Below are positions 48,652-55,302 of a stretch of DNA of 55,302 nt, piece by piece. This DNA is from Dokdonella_A sp049583635 (lineage in GTDB: Bacteria > Pseudomonadota > Gammaproteobacteria > Xanthomonadales > Rhodanobacteraceae), in contig JBAUWF010000119.1 of the NCBI GenBank assembly GCA_049583635.1, forward strand, positions 1 through 55,302, in the 5' to 3' direction. A program made the position numbers and the translations under genes. Below the pieces are notes generated by a model that saw only the letters and a program-made list of their open reading frames with translations, had not been told where the DNA came from and made no database searches. The number at the start of each line of letters is the position of its first letter. Position 1 is the first letter of the stretch.

Positions 48652-49908
48652 ATGTCCATCGAAGTCAAGGTTCCGATCCTACCCGAGTCGGTTTCCGACG
48701 CAACGGTCGCGGGCTGGCACAAGAAGCCCGGCGATGCGGTCAAGCGCGACGAAAATCTGGTCGATCTGGAGACCGACAAGGTCATGCTCGAAGTGCCTGC
48801 CCCGGCCGATGGTGTGCTCAAGAGTATCGCCCGCAAAACCGGCGACGTCGTCAACGGCGAGGAAGTGCTCGCGGTCATCGACGAGGGAGCCGCCGCACCG
48901 AAGGAACAGGCGAAGAGCACCCCGCCGGATGCTGCCGGGGCGACACTGAAGAACAGGGCAACGGAAGCGCCGGAAGGAAAGGCGCCCGAATCGAACGCCG
49001 CACCGCCGCATCGTGCACCGGCCAGCGCCGATCTGTCCCCTGCTGCGCGCCGTGTCGCGACCGAGAAAGGCATCGACCCGACCGAGGTCACGGGCAGCGG
49101 TCGTGACGGGCGCGTGACCAAGGAAGACCTGCTCAACTACCGCAGCGATGGAGGTCACGACAAGGCCTCAGTGGCACCGACGGCGACAACGGCCGCAACT
49201 GGCGGCAATCGTCCCGAAGAACGCGTACCGATGACCCGCATGCGCGCGAAGATCGCCGAGCGCCTGATGCATTCGAAGGAATCGATCGCGATGCTGACTT
49301 CATTCAATGAAGTCAATCTCGCCAAGGTTGTGGCGATGCGCAAGTCGCTCGGCGAGGCGTTCGAGAAAGCCAATGGCGTCAAGCTCGGCTACATGAGCTT
49401 TTTCGTGCGCGCGACCTGCCAGGCACTCAAGCGCCACCCGGTCGTCAATGCTTCGGTCGACGGCAACGATGTCATCTACCACGGCTACCAGGACATCTCG
49501 ATCGCGGTCGCGACCGACAAGGGCCTGGTGACGCCGGTGTTGCGCGATGCGCACAATATGGGTTTTGCCGAGATTGAAAAAGCCATTGGCGATTTCGCCC
49601 AGCGCGCGCGCAAGGGCAGTTTGAATCTCGAGGACCTTCAGGGCGGAACGTTCACGATCACCAATGGCGGCACATTTGGATCATTGTTCTCGACGCCTAT
49701 CGTCAATCCGCCACAGAGTGCGATTCTCGGCATGCACACGATCAAGGAACGCGCCGTGGTCGAGAACGGCCAGATCGTCGCCGCACCGATGATGTACATC
49801 GCGATCAGCTACGATCATCGCATCGTCGATGGCAAGGATGCCGTGTTGTTCCTCGTCGACATCAAGAATCAACTGGAAAATCCGCAGCGGATGTTGCTTG
49901 GAATGTAA
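48652..49908 (+). CDS. sucB: Dihydrolipoyl succinyltransferase, E2 of 2-oxoglutarate dehydrogenase
   Basis: This is the core subunit that transfers succinyl from E1 to CoA. The 418-residue protein has one lipoyl domain (residues 2-77, lipoyl-Lys43 in ETDKVMLEV), a Pro/Ala-rich linker, a peripheral subunit-binding domain (about 127-165, SPAARRVATEKGIDP and GSGRDGRVTKEDLLNY) and the catalytic domain (about 190-418) with SYDHRIVDGKDAVLFL, His and Asp of the active site. It begins MSIEVKVPILPESVSDA at ATG 48652, 112 bases after sucA. Confidence 0.97.
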   Translation: MSIEVKVPILPESVSDATVAGWHKKPGDAVKRDENLVDLETDKVMLEVPAPADGVLKSIARKTGDVVNGEEVLAVIDEGAAAPKEQAKSTPPDAAGATLKNRATEAPEGKAPESNAAPPHRAPASADLSPAARRVATEKGIDPTEVTGSGRDGRVTKEDLLNYRSDGGHDKASVAPTATTAATGGNRPEERVPMTRMRAKIAERLMHSKESIAMLTSFNEVNLAKVVAMRKSLGEAFEKANGVKLGYMSFFVRATCQALKRHPVVNASVDGNDVIYHGYQDISIAVATDKGLVTPVLRDAHNMGFAEIEKAIGDFAQRARKGSLNLEDLQGGTFTITNGGTFGSLFSTPIVNPPQSAILGMHTIKERAVVENGQIVAAPMMYIAISYDHRIVDGKDAVLFLVDIKNQLENPQRMLLGM

Positions 49909-49970
49909 TACGTCAAACGCAAACCAAACCGGGCAAGGCAAATTTGAGTGCTCTTGGTCACGCCTCACAC

Positions 49971-50027
49971 CTTACGTCCAACGTCTTCGCTTAATTTCTT
50001 ACGTCTAACGCTTTGCCTCTTACATCG
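49971..50027 (+). repeat. Short imperfect direct repeats in the sucB-lpd gap
   Basis: CTTACGTCCAACGTCTT (49971-49987), CTTACGTCTAACGCTTT (49998-50014) and the shorter CTTACATCG (50019-50027) repeat with unequal spacing. The pyrimidine-rich stretch ends just before the lpd ribosome site AAGGAG. I see no promoter in it. It looks like a degenerate short tandem repeat of intergenic type. Confidence 0.5.
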
Positions 50028-50040
50028 CGCAAGGAGAATC

Positions 50041-51477
50041 ATGTCAGACAAATACGACGTTGTCGTCATCGGTGCCGGGCCGGCCGGCTATGTGGCCGCG
50101 ATCCGCGCCGCACAGCTTGGGCTCAACACTGCATGCGTTGACGATTTCATCGGCAAGGAAGGCAAGCCCGTGCTCGGCGGCACCTGCCTGAATGTCGGCT
50201 GCATCCCGTCCAAGGCGCTGCTTGATTCGTCCAGGCAGTTCTACAACCTCGGTCACGGTTTCGATGCGCACGGCATCACCACAAAGGGCGCGTCGATCGA
50301 TGTTGCGACTATGGTCGGTCGCAAAGACAAGATCGTAAAGCAGTTCACCGGCGGCATCGCCATGCTGTTCAAGTCAAACAGGGTGACCGCGCATGCCGGC
50401 AAGGGAAAATTGATCGGTGGGGACGGCCGTTCGCGCAAGGTGGAAATCACGGCCGCCGATGGCAAAAAGCAGACTATCGAGGCAACCAATGTAGTCCTTG
50501 CGAGTGGCTCGGTGCCTGTCGAATTGCCATTCGCGAAGTTTGATGGGAAGCACATTGTCGACAACGTCGGTGCGCTCGATTTCGAGGCAACCCCCAAGCG
50601 CCTCGGGGTGATCGGTGCCGGCGTGATCGGCCTCGAACTCGGCAGTGTATGGAAGCGCCTTGGCAGCGATGTGACGATCATCGAGGCGTTGCCCGATTTT
50701 CTCGGCACCGCCGATGCCGACATTGCCAAGGCTGCCGCGCGCGAATTCAAGAAGCAGGGTCTCGAAATCAAGCTCGGCGCCAAGCTGTCGAAGGCTGAAG
50801 TGAAAAGGAACGCAGTCGCACTAACCTATGCCGACAAGGACGGCGAGCACACGCTCACCGTCGACAAGCTGCTGGTCGCAGTCGGGCGCCGCGCATACAG
50901 CGACGGCCTGCTCGCCGACGGCACCGGCGTGAGGCTCGACGATCGCGGTCGCATCGAGGTCGACGAGCACTGCTGGACCGGAGTGGATGGCGTCTGGGCG
51001 ATTGGCGACTGCGTGCGCGGCCCTATGCTCGCGCACAAGGGTTCCGAGGAAGGTGTCGCGGTGGCCGAGATCATCGCCGGCAAGGCCGGTCACGTGAATC
51101 TCGAGACCATCCCGTGGGTCATCTATACCGAGCCCGAGATCGCCTGGGTCGGCAAGACCGAGGCCGAGTGCAAGGCGGAAGATATTCCGTACAGGACCGG
51201 CTCGTTTCCGTTCTCCGCGATCGGTCGTGCGGTCGCAATGAACGAGCCGGCAGGTTTGGTCAAGGTCATCGCCCACGCAGACAGCGACCGGATACTCGGT
51301 GTGCACCTGGTCGGCGCCTGCGTTTCGGAGCTGGTTGCCGAATGCGTCGTCGCAATGGAGTTCAAGGGTTCCTCGGAAGACCTCGCGCGTATCGTGCACG
51401 CACACCCGACCTTGAGCGAAGCCGTGCACGAAGCGGCCTTGGCGGTCGACAAGCGCGCAATACACAAGGCCAACTGA
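50041..51477 (+). CDS. lpd: Dihydrolipoyl dehydrogenase, E3
   Basis: E3 reoxidises the lipoyl group of SucB with FAD and NAD. The 478-residue flavoprotein has the FAD loop VVVIGAGPAGYVAAIRAAQLGL, the redox disulfide in GGTCLNVGCIPSKALL, the NAD loop GVIGAGVIGLELGSVW, the FAD segment VWAIGDCVRGPMLAHK and the C-terminal His-Glu pair in HAHPTLSEAVHEAAL. ATG 50041 has AAGGAG 7 bases upstream. With sucA and sucB it makes up the full 2-oxoglutarate dehydrogenase set. Confidence 0.97.
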   Translation: MSDKYDVVVIGAGPAGYVAAIRAAQLGLNTACVDDFIGKEGKPVLGGTCLNVGCIPSKALLDSSRQFYNLGHGFDAHGITTKGASIDVATMVGRKDKIVKQFTGGIAMLFKSNRVTAHAGKGKLIGGDGRSRKVEITAADGKKQTIEATNVVLASGSVPVELPFAKFDGKHIVDNVGALDFEATPKRLGVIGAGVIGLELGSVWKRLGSDVTIIEALPDFLGTADADIAKAAAREFKKQGLEIKLGAKLSKAEVKRNAVALTYADKDGEHTLTVDKLLVAVGRRAYSDGLLADGTGVRLDDRGRIEVDEHCWTGVDGVWAIGDCVRGPMLAHKGSEEGVAVAEIIAGKAGHVNLETIPWVIYTEPEIAWVGKTEAECKAEDIPYRTGSFPFSAIGRAVAMNEPAGLVKVIAHADSDRILGVHLVGACVSELVAECVVAMEFKGSSEDLARIVHAHPTLSEAVHEAALAVDKRAIHKAN

Positions 51478-51502
51478 GTTCAGATGAGCTTATCTTTTGC
51501 GA

Positions 51503-51540
51503 GCCGGATGGCGGATCCGGGTTCCGGCGATTGATCCGGC
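51503..51540. repeat. 7-bp inverted repeat after lpd
   Basis: GCCGGAT (51503-51509) and ATCCGGC (51534-51540) flank a region that itself contains GGATCCGG and TTCCGG segments, allowing alternative folds. It lies between the lpd stop and the acuI-like gene and could mark the transcript end, but no U-run follows. Confidence 0.35.
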
Positions 51541-51574
51541 AACGCACCAGCGTGCAAAAAAACGAAACCAGGCC

Positions 51575-52573
51575 ATGAACGATTCCTCGATCTTTCAAGC
51601 GTTTCGCATCCACAACGACGGTGCCGGTTATCGCGCCGGGCTCGAAGACATGCGTATTGACGAGCTCTCGGCCGGTGAGATTCTGGTCAAGGCCGCATGG
51701 TCGTCGGTCAACTACAAGGATGCGCTGGCTGCAACCGGCAAGGGCAAGATCCTGCGACAGTTCCCGTTGAACGGCGGCATTGATGTGGCCGGTTACGTCG
51801 CCGAATCCAGCGATCCGGCGTTCAGGGAGGGCGATCAGGTGTTGTGCACCGGTTGTGGCCTCTCGGAAACACGCGATGGCGGTTTTTCCGAGTACACCCG
51901 CATCGAATCGAAATGGGCGATCCCATTGCCGGACGGCCTGACGCTGCGCGAATCGATGATGATCGGCACAGCCGGTTTCACCGCCGCACTTTCACTGTAT
52001 CAAATGATGCGCAACGGACAGACACCCGCGATGGGTCCGATCGTGGTAACCGGAGCCACAGGTGGTGTCGGCACGCTCGCGATCGATATCCTGACTGCCG
52101 CCGGCTTCGAGGCCCATGCGATCACCGGCAAGGTCGATCAGTTCGACTTCCTGATCGGGCTCGGTGCGCAGCAGTGCATCGCGCGCCGGGAACTCTATTG
52201 GGGTCAGCGTCCGCTTGAAAACGCACATTGGGCGGGCGCTATTGACAGCGTCGGGGGCGAAATGCTGGCGGGACTCACACGTGTCATCCAGCCGTACGGC
52301 AATATCGCCTGTTGCGGCATGGCCGGCGGCGCCGACCTTGCGACCACGGTCATGCCGTTCATCATCCGCGGCGTGAGCCTGCTCGGCATCGCCTCGGCAG
52401 GTACCGCGCGCGCGATTCGCGATGCAATCTGGGCACATCTGGCGACCGACTGGAAACCTCCACATCTCGACAAGATCGCGACAGAAGAAGCCAAGATGGA
52501 TGAACTTGAAAGGGTTTTCTCGTCGATGCTGACCGGCGAATCGCTCGGCCGCACTGTTGTTCGCATCTGCTGA
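51575..52573 (+). CDS. acuI: Acrylyl-CoA reductase-like quinone oxidoreductase (YhdH/AcuI family)
   Basis: This cytosolic, NADPH-dependent medium-chain reductase lacks zinc and reduces acryloyl-CoA in characterised members. The 332-residue protein has the substrate-side segment WSSVNYKDALAATGKGKI, FPLNGGIDVAGYV, the DGGFSEYTRI segment, the cofactor loop VTGATGGVGTLAIDIL and the characteristic CCGMAGG region. ATG 51575 (MNDSSIFQAFRI) is the family start. The gene is monocistronic or starts a unit with the pilH-like gene 79 bases downstream. Confidence 0.9.
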   Translation: MNDSSIFQAFRIHNDGAGYRAGLEDMRIDELSAGEILVKAAWSSVNYKDALAATGKGKILRQFPLNGGIDVAGYVAESSDPAFREGDQVLCTGCGLSETRDGGFSEYTRIESKWAIPLPDGLTLRESMMIGTAGFTAALSLYQMMRNGQTPAMGPIVVTGATGGVGTLAIDILTAAGFEAHAITGKVDQFDFLIGLGAQQCIARRELYWGQRPLENAHWAGAIDSVGGEMLAGLTRVIQPYGNIACCGMAGGADLATTVMPFIIRGVSLLGIASAGTARAIRDAIWAHLATDWKPPHLDKIATEEAKMDELERVFSSMLTGESLGRTVVRIC

Positions 52574-52652
52574 AGGCGACGACTGGCAGCTTCGCCGAGG
52601 CACGATTAGAATGCGGTTGGGGTTTACCGGTTATGGCGGGGATAGCGACGCA

Positions 52653-53021
52653 ATGGCGCGAATACTGATAGTCGATGATTCACCGTCCCAACTGGTGGGC
52701 TTGAGACGCATCGTGGAGAAACTCGGTCATCAGGTGTCCACTGCCGAAGACGGAGCGGCCGGTGTCGACGCGGCCAAGCGCGACGTACCGGATCTGATTC
52801 TGATGGACGTCGTGATGCCGAACCTCAACGGCTTCCAGGCAACTCGCACGATCGCCAAGGACCCCAAGACCAGCCATATTCCGATCATCCTGGTCACTAC
52901 CAAGGGGCAGGAAACCGATCGCGTGTGGGGAATGCGCCAAGGCGCGAAAGCCTATGTGACCAAGCCTGTCGAGGAAGCCGAGCTCAGCCAGACCATCAAC
53001 ACCTATCTGCCGGCGGCCTAG
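52653..53021 (+). CDS. pilH: Single-domain response regulator, PilH-like
   Basis: This 122-residue receiver has no output domain. Phospho-acceptor Asp52 lies in LILMDVVMP, acidic pocket Asp8-Asp9, Thr in LVTTKGQETD and the switch Lys in YVTKPVEE. It begins MARILIVDDSPSQLVGL and has NLNGFQATR, both close to PilH of the Pseudomonas Chp twitching system. This fits the fimX-like gene in the same window functionally, though no pil or chp genes adjoin it. ATG 52653 is preferred to upstream in-frame codons. It converges with the cbpA-like gene at 7 bases. Confidence 0.87.
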   Translation: MARILIVDDSPSQLVGLRRIVEKLGHQVSTAEDGAAGVDAAKRDVPDLILMDVVMPNLNGFQATRTIAKDPKTSHIPIILVTTKGQETDRVWGMRQGAKAYVTKPVEEAELSQTINTYLPAA

Positions 53022-53028
53022 AATTTCG

Positions 53029-53946
53029 CTAGTCGGCGCGTGGATCGAAGGCGCCGAATACACTCTTCATGTTTTCGTACAGTTCGCGCTCCGCTGCTGT
53101 CTTTGCCGCCGGCACACGTACCTCCAGGCTGACGATCTGATCGCCTCCCTTGCCGCCCGGCATTCCGCGTCCACGCAGGCGCAGTTTCCGTCCGCTGTTC
53201 GACCCGGCTGGAATGCGCAGGTCGACATCGCCCGAAAGTGTCGGAACAGTGACGGTTGCACCGAGGCCTGCTTCCCAGGGCGATACCGGCAGATCCATCA
53301 GTACATTGCGCCCCTCAAGACGGAAACGGGGGTCGGCCCGGATGCCGATCTCCAGCAGAAGGTCGCCGGCAGGACCACCCTGCATGCCCGGATAACCCTG
53401 CCCGGCCAGGCGAATCTGCTGTCCAGGCAGAATTCCGGCTGGAATCCTGATTTCGAGCGTGCGCTCGCCCTGCACCGGATCGCGCAGTGTGACGCGTTCG
53501 CGGCCACCACTGAACGCCGTCGCCAGAGCGATTTCAAAATGGGCGTGAAGATCGTTTCCGCGTCTGGGCCTCGGACTCGCACCGTGCGCACCGCCCCGAT
53601 TGCCGAACAGGGATTCAAAGAAATCACTGAATCCCTGGCGATCGAAATCGCCTTGCGCGGCGAACCCGCCGTCGGAATGCTCGCGCGTCTGCCAACCCGG
53701 CGGCGGTCGGAAATCATCGCCTCCACGATAGCCTCCCGCGCGCAACTGGTCGTAGGAGCGACGGCGCTCGGGATCCTTGAGTGCTTCATACGCTTCATTG
53801 ACCGCCTTGAACTGCTCCTCGGCGCCGGCCTCCTTGCTTACGTCCGGGTGATACTTGCGCGCAAGCCGCCGGTACGCCGATTTGAGTTCGGCGTCGGCGG
53901 CATCGGACTTCACACCGAGCGTTTCGTAGTAGTCCTTGAATTGCAT
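53029..53946 (-). CDS. cbpA: DnaJ-class co-chaperone, CbpA-like
   Basis: This is a class B J-protein that stimulates DnaK and binds DNA in E. coli. In 305 residues it has the J domain (1-70, HPD at 33-35), a Gly/Phe-rich stretch (about 75-120 with DFFESLFGNRGGAHG), and two C-terminal beta domains without the zinc-binding cysteines of DnaJ (RDPVQGERTLEIRIPAG...PGQQIRLAGQGYPG). It ends ENMKSVFGAFDPRAD. A modulator, CbpM, is not seen nearby. It lies downstream of hsp20 on the same strand, separated from it by a terminator. Confidence 0.93.
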   Translation of the reverse strand: MQFKDYYETLGVKSDAADAELKSAYRRLARKYHPDVSKEAGAEEQFKAVNEAYEALKDPERRRSYDQLRAGGYRGGDDFRPPPGWQTREHSDGGFAAQGDFDRQGFSDFFESLFGNRGGAHGASPRPRRGNDLHAHFEIALATAFSGGRERVTLRDPVQGERTLEIRIPAGILPGQQIRLAGQGYPGMQGGPAGDLLLEIGIRADPRFRLEGRNVLMDLPVSPWEAGLGATVTVPTLSGDVDLRIPAGSNSGRKLRLRGRGMPGGKGGDQIVSLEVRVPAAKTAAERELYENMKSVFGAFDPRAD

Positions 53947-54010
53947 TCGTACCCCAGCAAGGGCAAACCAAGTCCGGCCGGCGAATTCCCAGTCCCGATA
54001 GCAACAGCAT

Positions 54011-54031
54011 CTACCACCGCTTGAGTGGTAG
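54011..54031. repeat. 7-bp inverted repeat upstream of the cbpA-like gene
   Basis: CTACCAC and GTGGTAG flank CGCTTGA, 65 bases before the start codon. It does not match the CIRCE element. It may be a leader hairpin or an operator. Confidence 0.45.
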
Positions 54032-54082
54032 TCTCCCCGGCACTCGAACGGGCCACCCTACTCCAGCCGCAACCTCACAGGC

Positions 54083-54119
54083 AAAAGCGGCCTGCGACGG
54101 GTAACCCGTGCGCAGGCCG
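54083..54119 (-). terminator. Rho-independent terminator of hsp20
   Basis: CGGCCTGCG with ACGGG pairs across a TAA loop with CCCGT and CGCAGGCCG, a 14-bp stem with one bulged base. On the minus strand a CTTTTG tract follows it directly. It ends the hsp20 transcript about 65 bases after the stop codon. Confidence 0.75.
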
Positions 54120-54184
54120 TGTCCGGCAGAATGTCGGACAAGTACTTCCCGGAGGCATGCGCGGGCAGGCTCCGGAAGAATTTG

Positions 54185-54619
54185 TCAGCTATTGATCGCG
54201 ATGCGGCGCGGAGTGGTTTCCGGCTTCTTCGGTATCGAAATTTCGAGCACGCCGTGCTTGCCACTGGCGCTGATGCCATCGGCGTCGGCGCTGTCCGGCA
54301 GCGCGAAGCGCCGATAGAACAAACCTTGTGATCGCTCCACGCGCGTCAACGAGCCGTTGCTATCCCTGCTTTCGGACTTGCGCTCACCCTTGATGGTCAG
54401 AATTCCCTTGTCCATGCTGATCTCGATATCGTTCGGATCCACGCCAGGAATGTCGGCGAGAATCACGAATCGCTTGTCTTCTTCCTTGATGTCGACGTGC
54501 GGGGTCCACTGACTGGTGACCACGCTCGACTGGTCGCTGTCACCGGGGGATAGAAAACGCTCGAATGCCTGATTGAACTCGTCCTGGATATTCCACGGGG
54601 TATAACGGGCAATGGCCAT
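54185..54619 (-). CDS. hsp20: Small heat-shock protein, Hsp20/alpha-crystallin family
   Basis: This is an ATP-independent holdase for unfolding proteins. The 144-residue protein starts MAIARYTPWNIQDEFNQAFERF. Its alpha-crystallin domain runs from about residue 38 to 130 (WTPHVDIKEEDKRFVILADIPGVDPNDIEISMDKGILTIKGERK), and the C-terminal I-x-I-type segment is LEISIPKKPE. ATG 54619 is preceded by AGGAG held in a hairpin loop. A sigma-32-like promoter lies 46 bases upstream, so heat induction is likely both in transcription and perhaps in translation. Confidence 0.95.
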   Translation of the reverse strand: MAIARYTPWNIQDEFNQAFERFLSPGDSDQSSVVTSQWTPHVDIKEEDKRFVILADIPGVDPNDIEISMDKGILTIKGERKSESRDSNGSLTRVERSQGLFYRRFALPDSADADGISASGKHGVLEISIPKKPETTPRRIAINS

Positions 54620-54653
54620 GACAATCTCCTGTCGGGTTACGGCGTATACGCCG
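54620..54653 (-). promoter_or_regulatory. Structured hsp20 leader, possible RNA thermometer
   Basis: Next to the start codon, GACA and TGTC (54620-54633) form a stem whose 6-base loop GGAGAT holds the Shine-Dalgarno sequence. Upstream, CGGCGTATACGCCG (54640-54653) is a 14-bp palindrome. Hsp20 leaders in many bacteria are thermometers, but this short stem does not match ROSE or fourU exactly. Confidence 0.4.
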
Positions 54654-54664
54654 GGTTGCCGCAA

Positions 54665-54692
54665 ACATGAGTCCGTCCGCTCGTGTTTCAAG
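54665..54692 (-). promoter_or_regulatory. Sigma-32-like heat-shock promoter of hsp20
   Basis: On the minus strand, CTTGAA (54687-54692) is followed after 14 bp by ACTCATGT (54665-54672), against the consensus CTTGAA and CCCCATNT. The start would fall near 54657, giving a leader of about 38 bases. Confidence 0.6.
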
Positions 54693-54813
54693 TGCCCGCG
54701 TGGACCGCTGCCAACCGCCATGACGACCCTGCTTGCGTATCAGTTTGGGCTGGTCCGCCAACCTGCCGTATGATCACCGGACTGCGCCCGAACATTTCCA
54801 GGAAGCCCCGCCC

Positions 54814-55293
54814 ATGACGATACAGATCGGTGAACGCATTCCGGACGCCACGCTCAGCACGCTCGACGATGGCGTGCAGACCATCACGACCGACGAGTTG
54901 TTCGGTGGCAAGAAAGTAGTGCTGTTCTCGGTGCCCGGCGCATTCACGCCGACCTGCTCGGCAAAGCATCTGCCCGGATACGTGCAACATTTCGAGGACT
55001 TTCGCGGGCGCGGTATCGAGGTTGCCTGCATGGCCGTGAACGACGCGTTCGTGATGGACGCCTGGGGCAAGCATCAGCAGGTGCCGGACGGCCTGCGCAT
55101 GCTGGCCGATGGCAACGGTGAATTCGCCAAGTCGCTCGGTCTGGAAATGGACGCCACACCATTCGGCATGGGCATGCGCGGCAAGCGCTTTGCGATCTAT
55201 GCCGAAGACGGCGTAGTGAAGCTGCTGCACGTCGAAGCGCCAGGCGAATTCAAGGTGTCCAGCGCCGAGGCAATGCTGGCCGCTCTCGGCTAA
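54814..55293 (+). CDS. Peroxiredoxin, Prx5 family
   Basis: This thiol peroxidase reduces hydrogen peroxide and organic peroxides. The 159-residue protein has the peroxidatic Cys48 in PGAFTPTCSAKHLPGY and the Prx5 segment VACMAVNDAFVMDAWGK. No glutaredoxin domain is fused. The usual resolving Cys of some members is not clear. ATG 54814 begins MTIQIGERIPDATL, the family start; an in-frame codon 27 positions upstream was rejected. It is divergent from hsp20 and is complete within the window. Confidence 0.95.
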   Translation: MTIQIGERIPDATLSTLDDGVQTITTDELFGGKKVVLFSVPGAFTPTCSAKHLPGYVQHFEDFRGRGIEVACMAVNDAFVMDAWGKHQQVPDGLRMLADGNGEFAKSLGLEMDATPFGMGMRGKRFAIYAEDGVVKLLHVEAPGEFKVSSAEAMLAALG

Positions 55294-55302
55294 CCATACG
55301 GG

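Noticed and set aside
49971..50027. CRISPR-like repeats before lpd
   Set aside because: Only two good copies with unequal spacing, no 28-37 bp repeat unit and no cas genes.
54011..54031. CIRCE/HrcA operator before the cbpA-like gene
   Set aside because: The arms CTACCAC/GTGGTAG and the 7-base spacer do not match TTAGCACTC-N9-GAGTGCTAA.

Overview
The window is a 55.3 kb piece of a GC-rich gammaproteobacterial chromosome. Gene content and order (tpiA-secG-tRNA-Leu-nuoABCDEF, purB-roxA-GNAT, sucA-sucB-lpd, efp-mtaD-ubiG-gph, a DksA with a long basic N-terminal tail, a FimX-type protein) fit Lysobacterales (Xanthomonadales). Secreted proteins ending in an F-x-x-G-F motif and the phaB/phaR genes suggest a Rhodanobacteraceae-like member. 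This placement rests on recalled synteny and motifs; no search was run. The DNA is dense and mostly housekeeping: no IS element, prophage, integrase, CRISPR array or rRNA was seen, and no gap without a gene exceeds about 240 bp.

Layout. 1-5.8 kb (minus strand): tpiA, secG, tRNA-Leu(GAG) and the complex I genes nuoA to nuoF, the last cut by the window edge. 5.9-13.4 kb: an accessory block with a polytopic membrane protein, a 2-oxoglutarate/Fe(II) dioxygenase, a winged-helix/Ser-Thr kinase/TPR fusion and a divergent secreted beta-helix protein of the CSLREA type. 13.5-18.6 kb: a possible 34-residue gene, glmM, the DksA-family gene, yidD, a dihydroorotase and an M23 peptidase. 18.7-25 kb: folE2, the chain efp-mtaD-ubiG-gph-(squalene-synthase-like), and divergent epmB, whose product makes the beta-lysine used to modify EF-P. 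25-27.3 kb: a 57-codon ORF linking epmB to a fimX-like c-di-GMP gene. 27.4-30.7 kb: htpX, then two acetoacetyl-CoA reductase genes around phaR. 30.6-36.1 kb (minus strand): a secreted protein, a DUF2058 protein, slyX, gmd, ugd and a periplasmic FKBP isomerase. 36.2-38.9 kb: a YtrA-type GntR/ABC transporter operon with a visible promoter and operator. 39-45.5 kb: a repeat-containing secreted protein, fumC, purB, roxA and a GNAT protein. 45.5-51.5 kb: the complete 2-oxoglutarate dehydrogenase set. 51.6-55.3 kb: acuI-like, pilH-like, cbpA-like, hsp20 with a sigma-32-like promoter, and a peroxiredoxin.

The strongest leads are regulatory. A 10-bp direct repeat with an 11-bp period lies just upstream of the winged-helix kinase gene. 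A matched pair of operators sits before phaR and the second phaB. A dyad covers the -10 box of the GntR/ABC operon. The hsp20 leader puts its Shine-Dalgarno sequence in a hairpin loop. At the protein level the leads are the winged-helix/kinase/TPR fusion, a DksA with a 145-residue basic extension and only one zinc-site cysteine, and a secreted protein with a tandemly duplicated module. All assignments come from reading the sequence and family knowledge.
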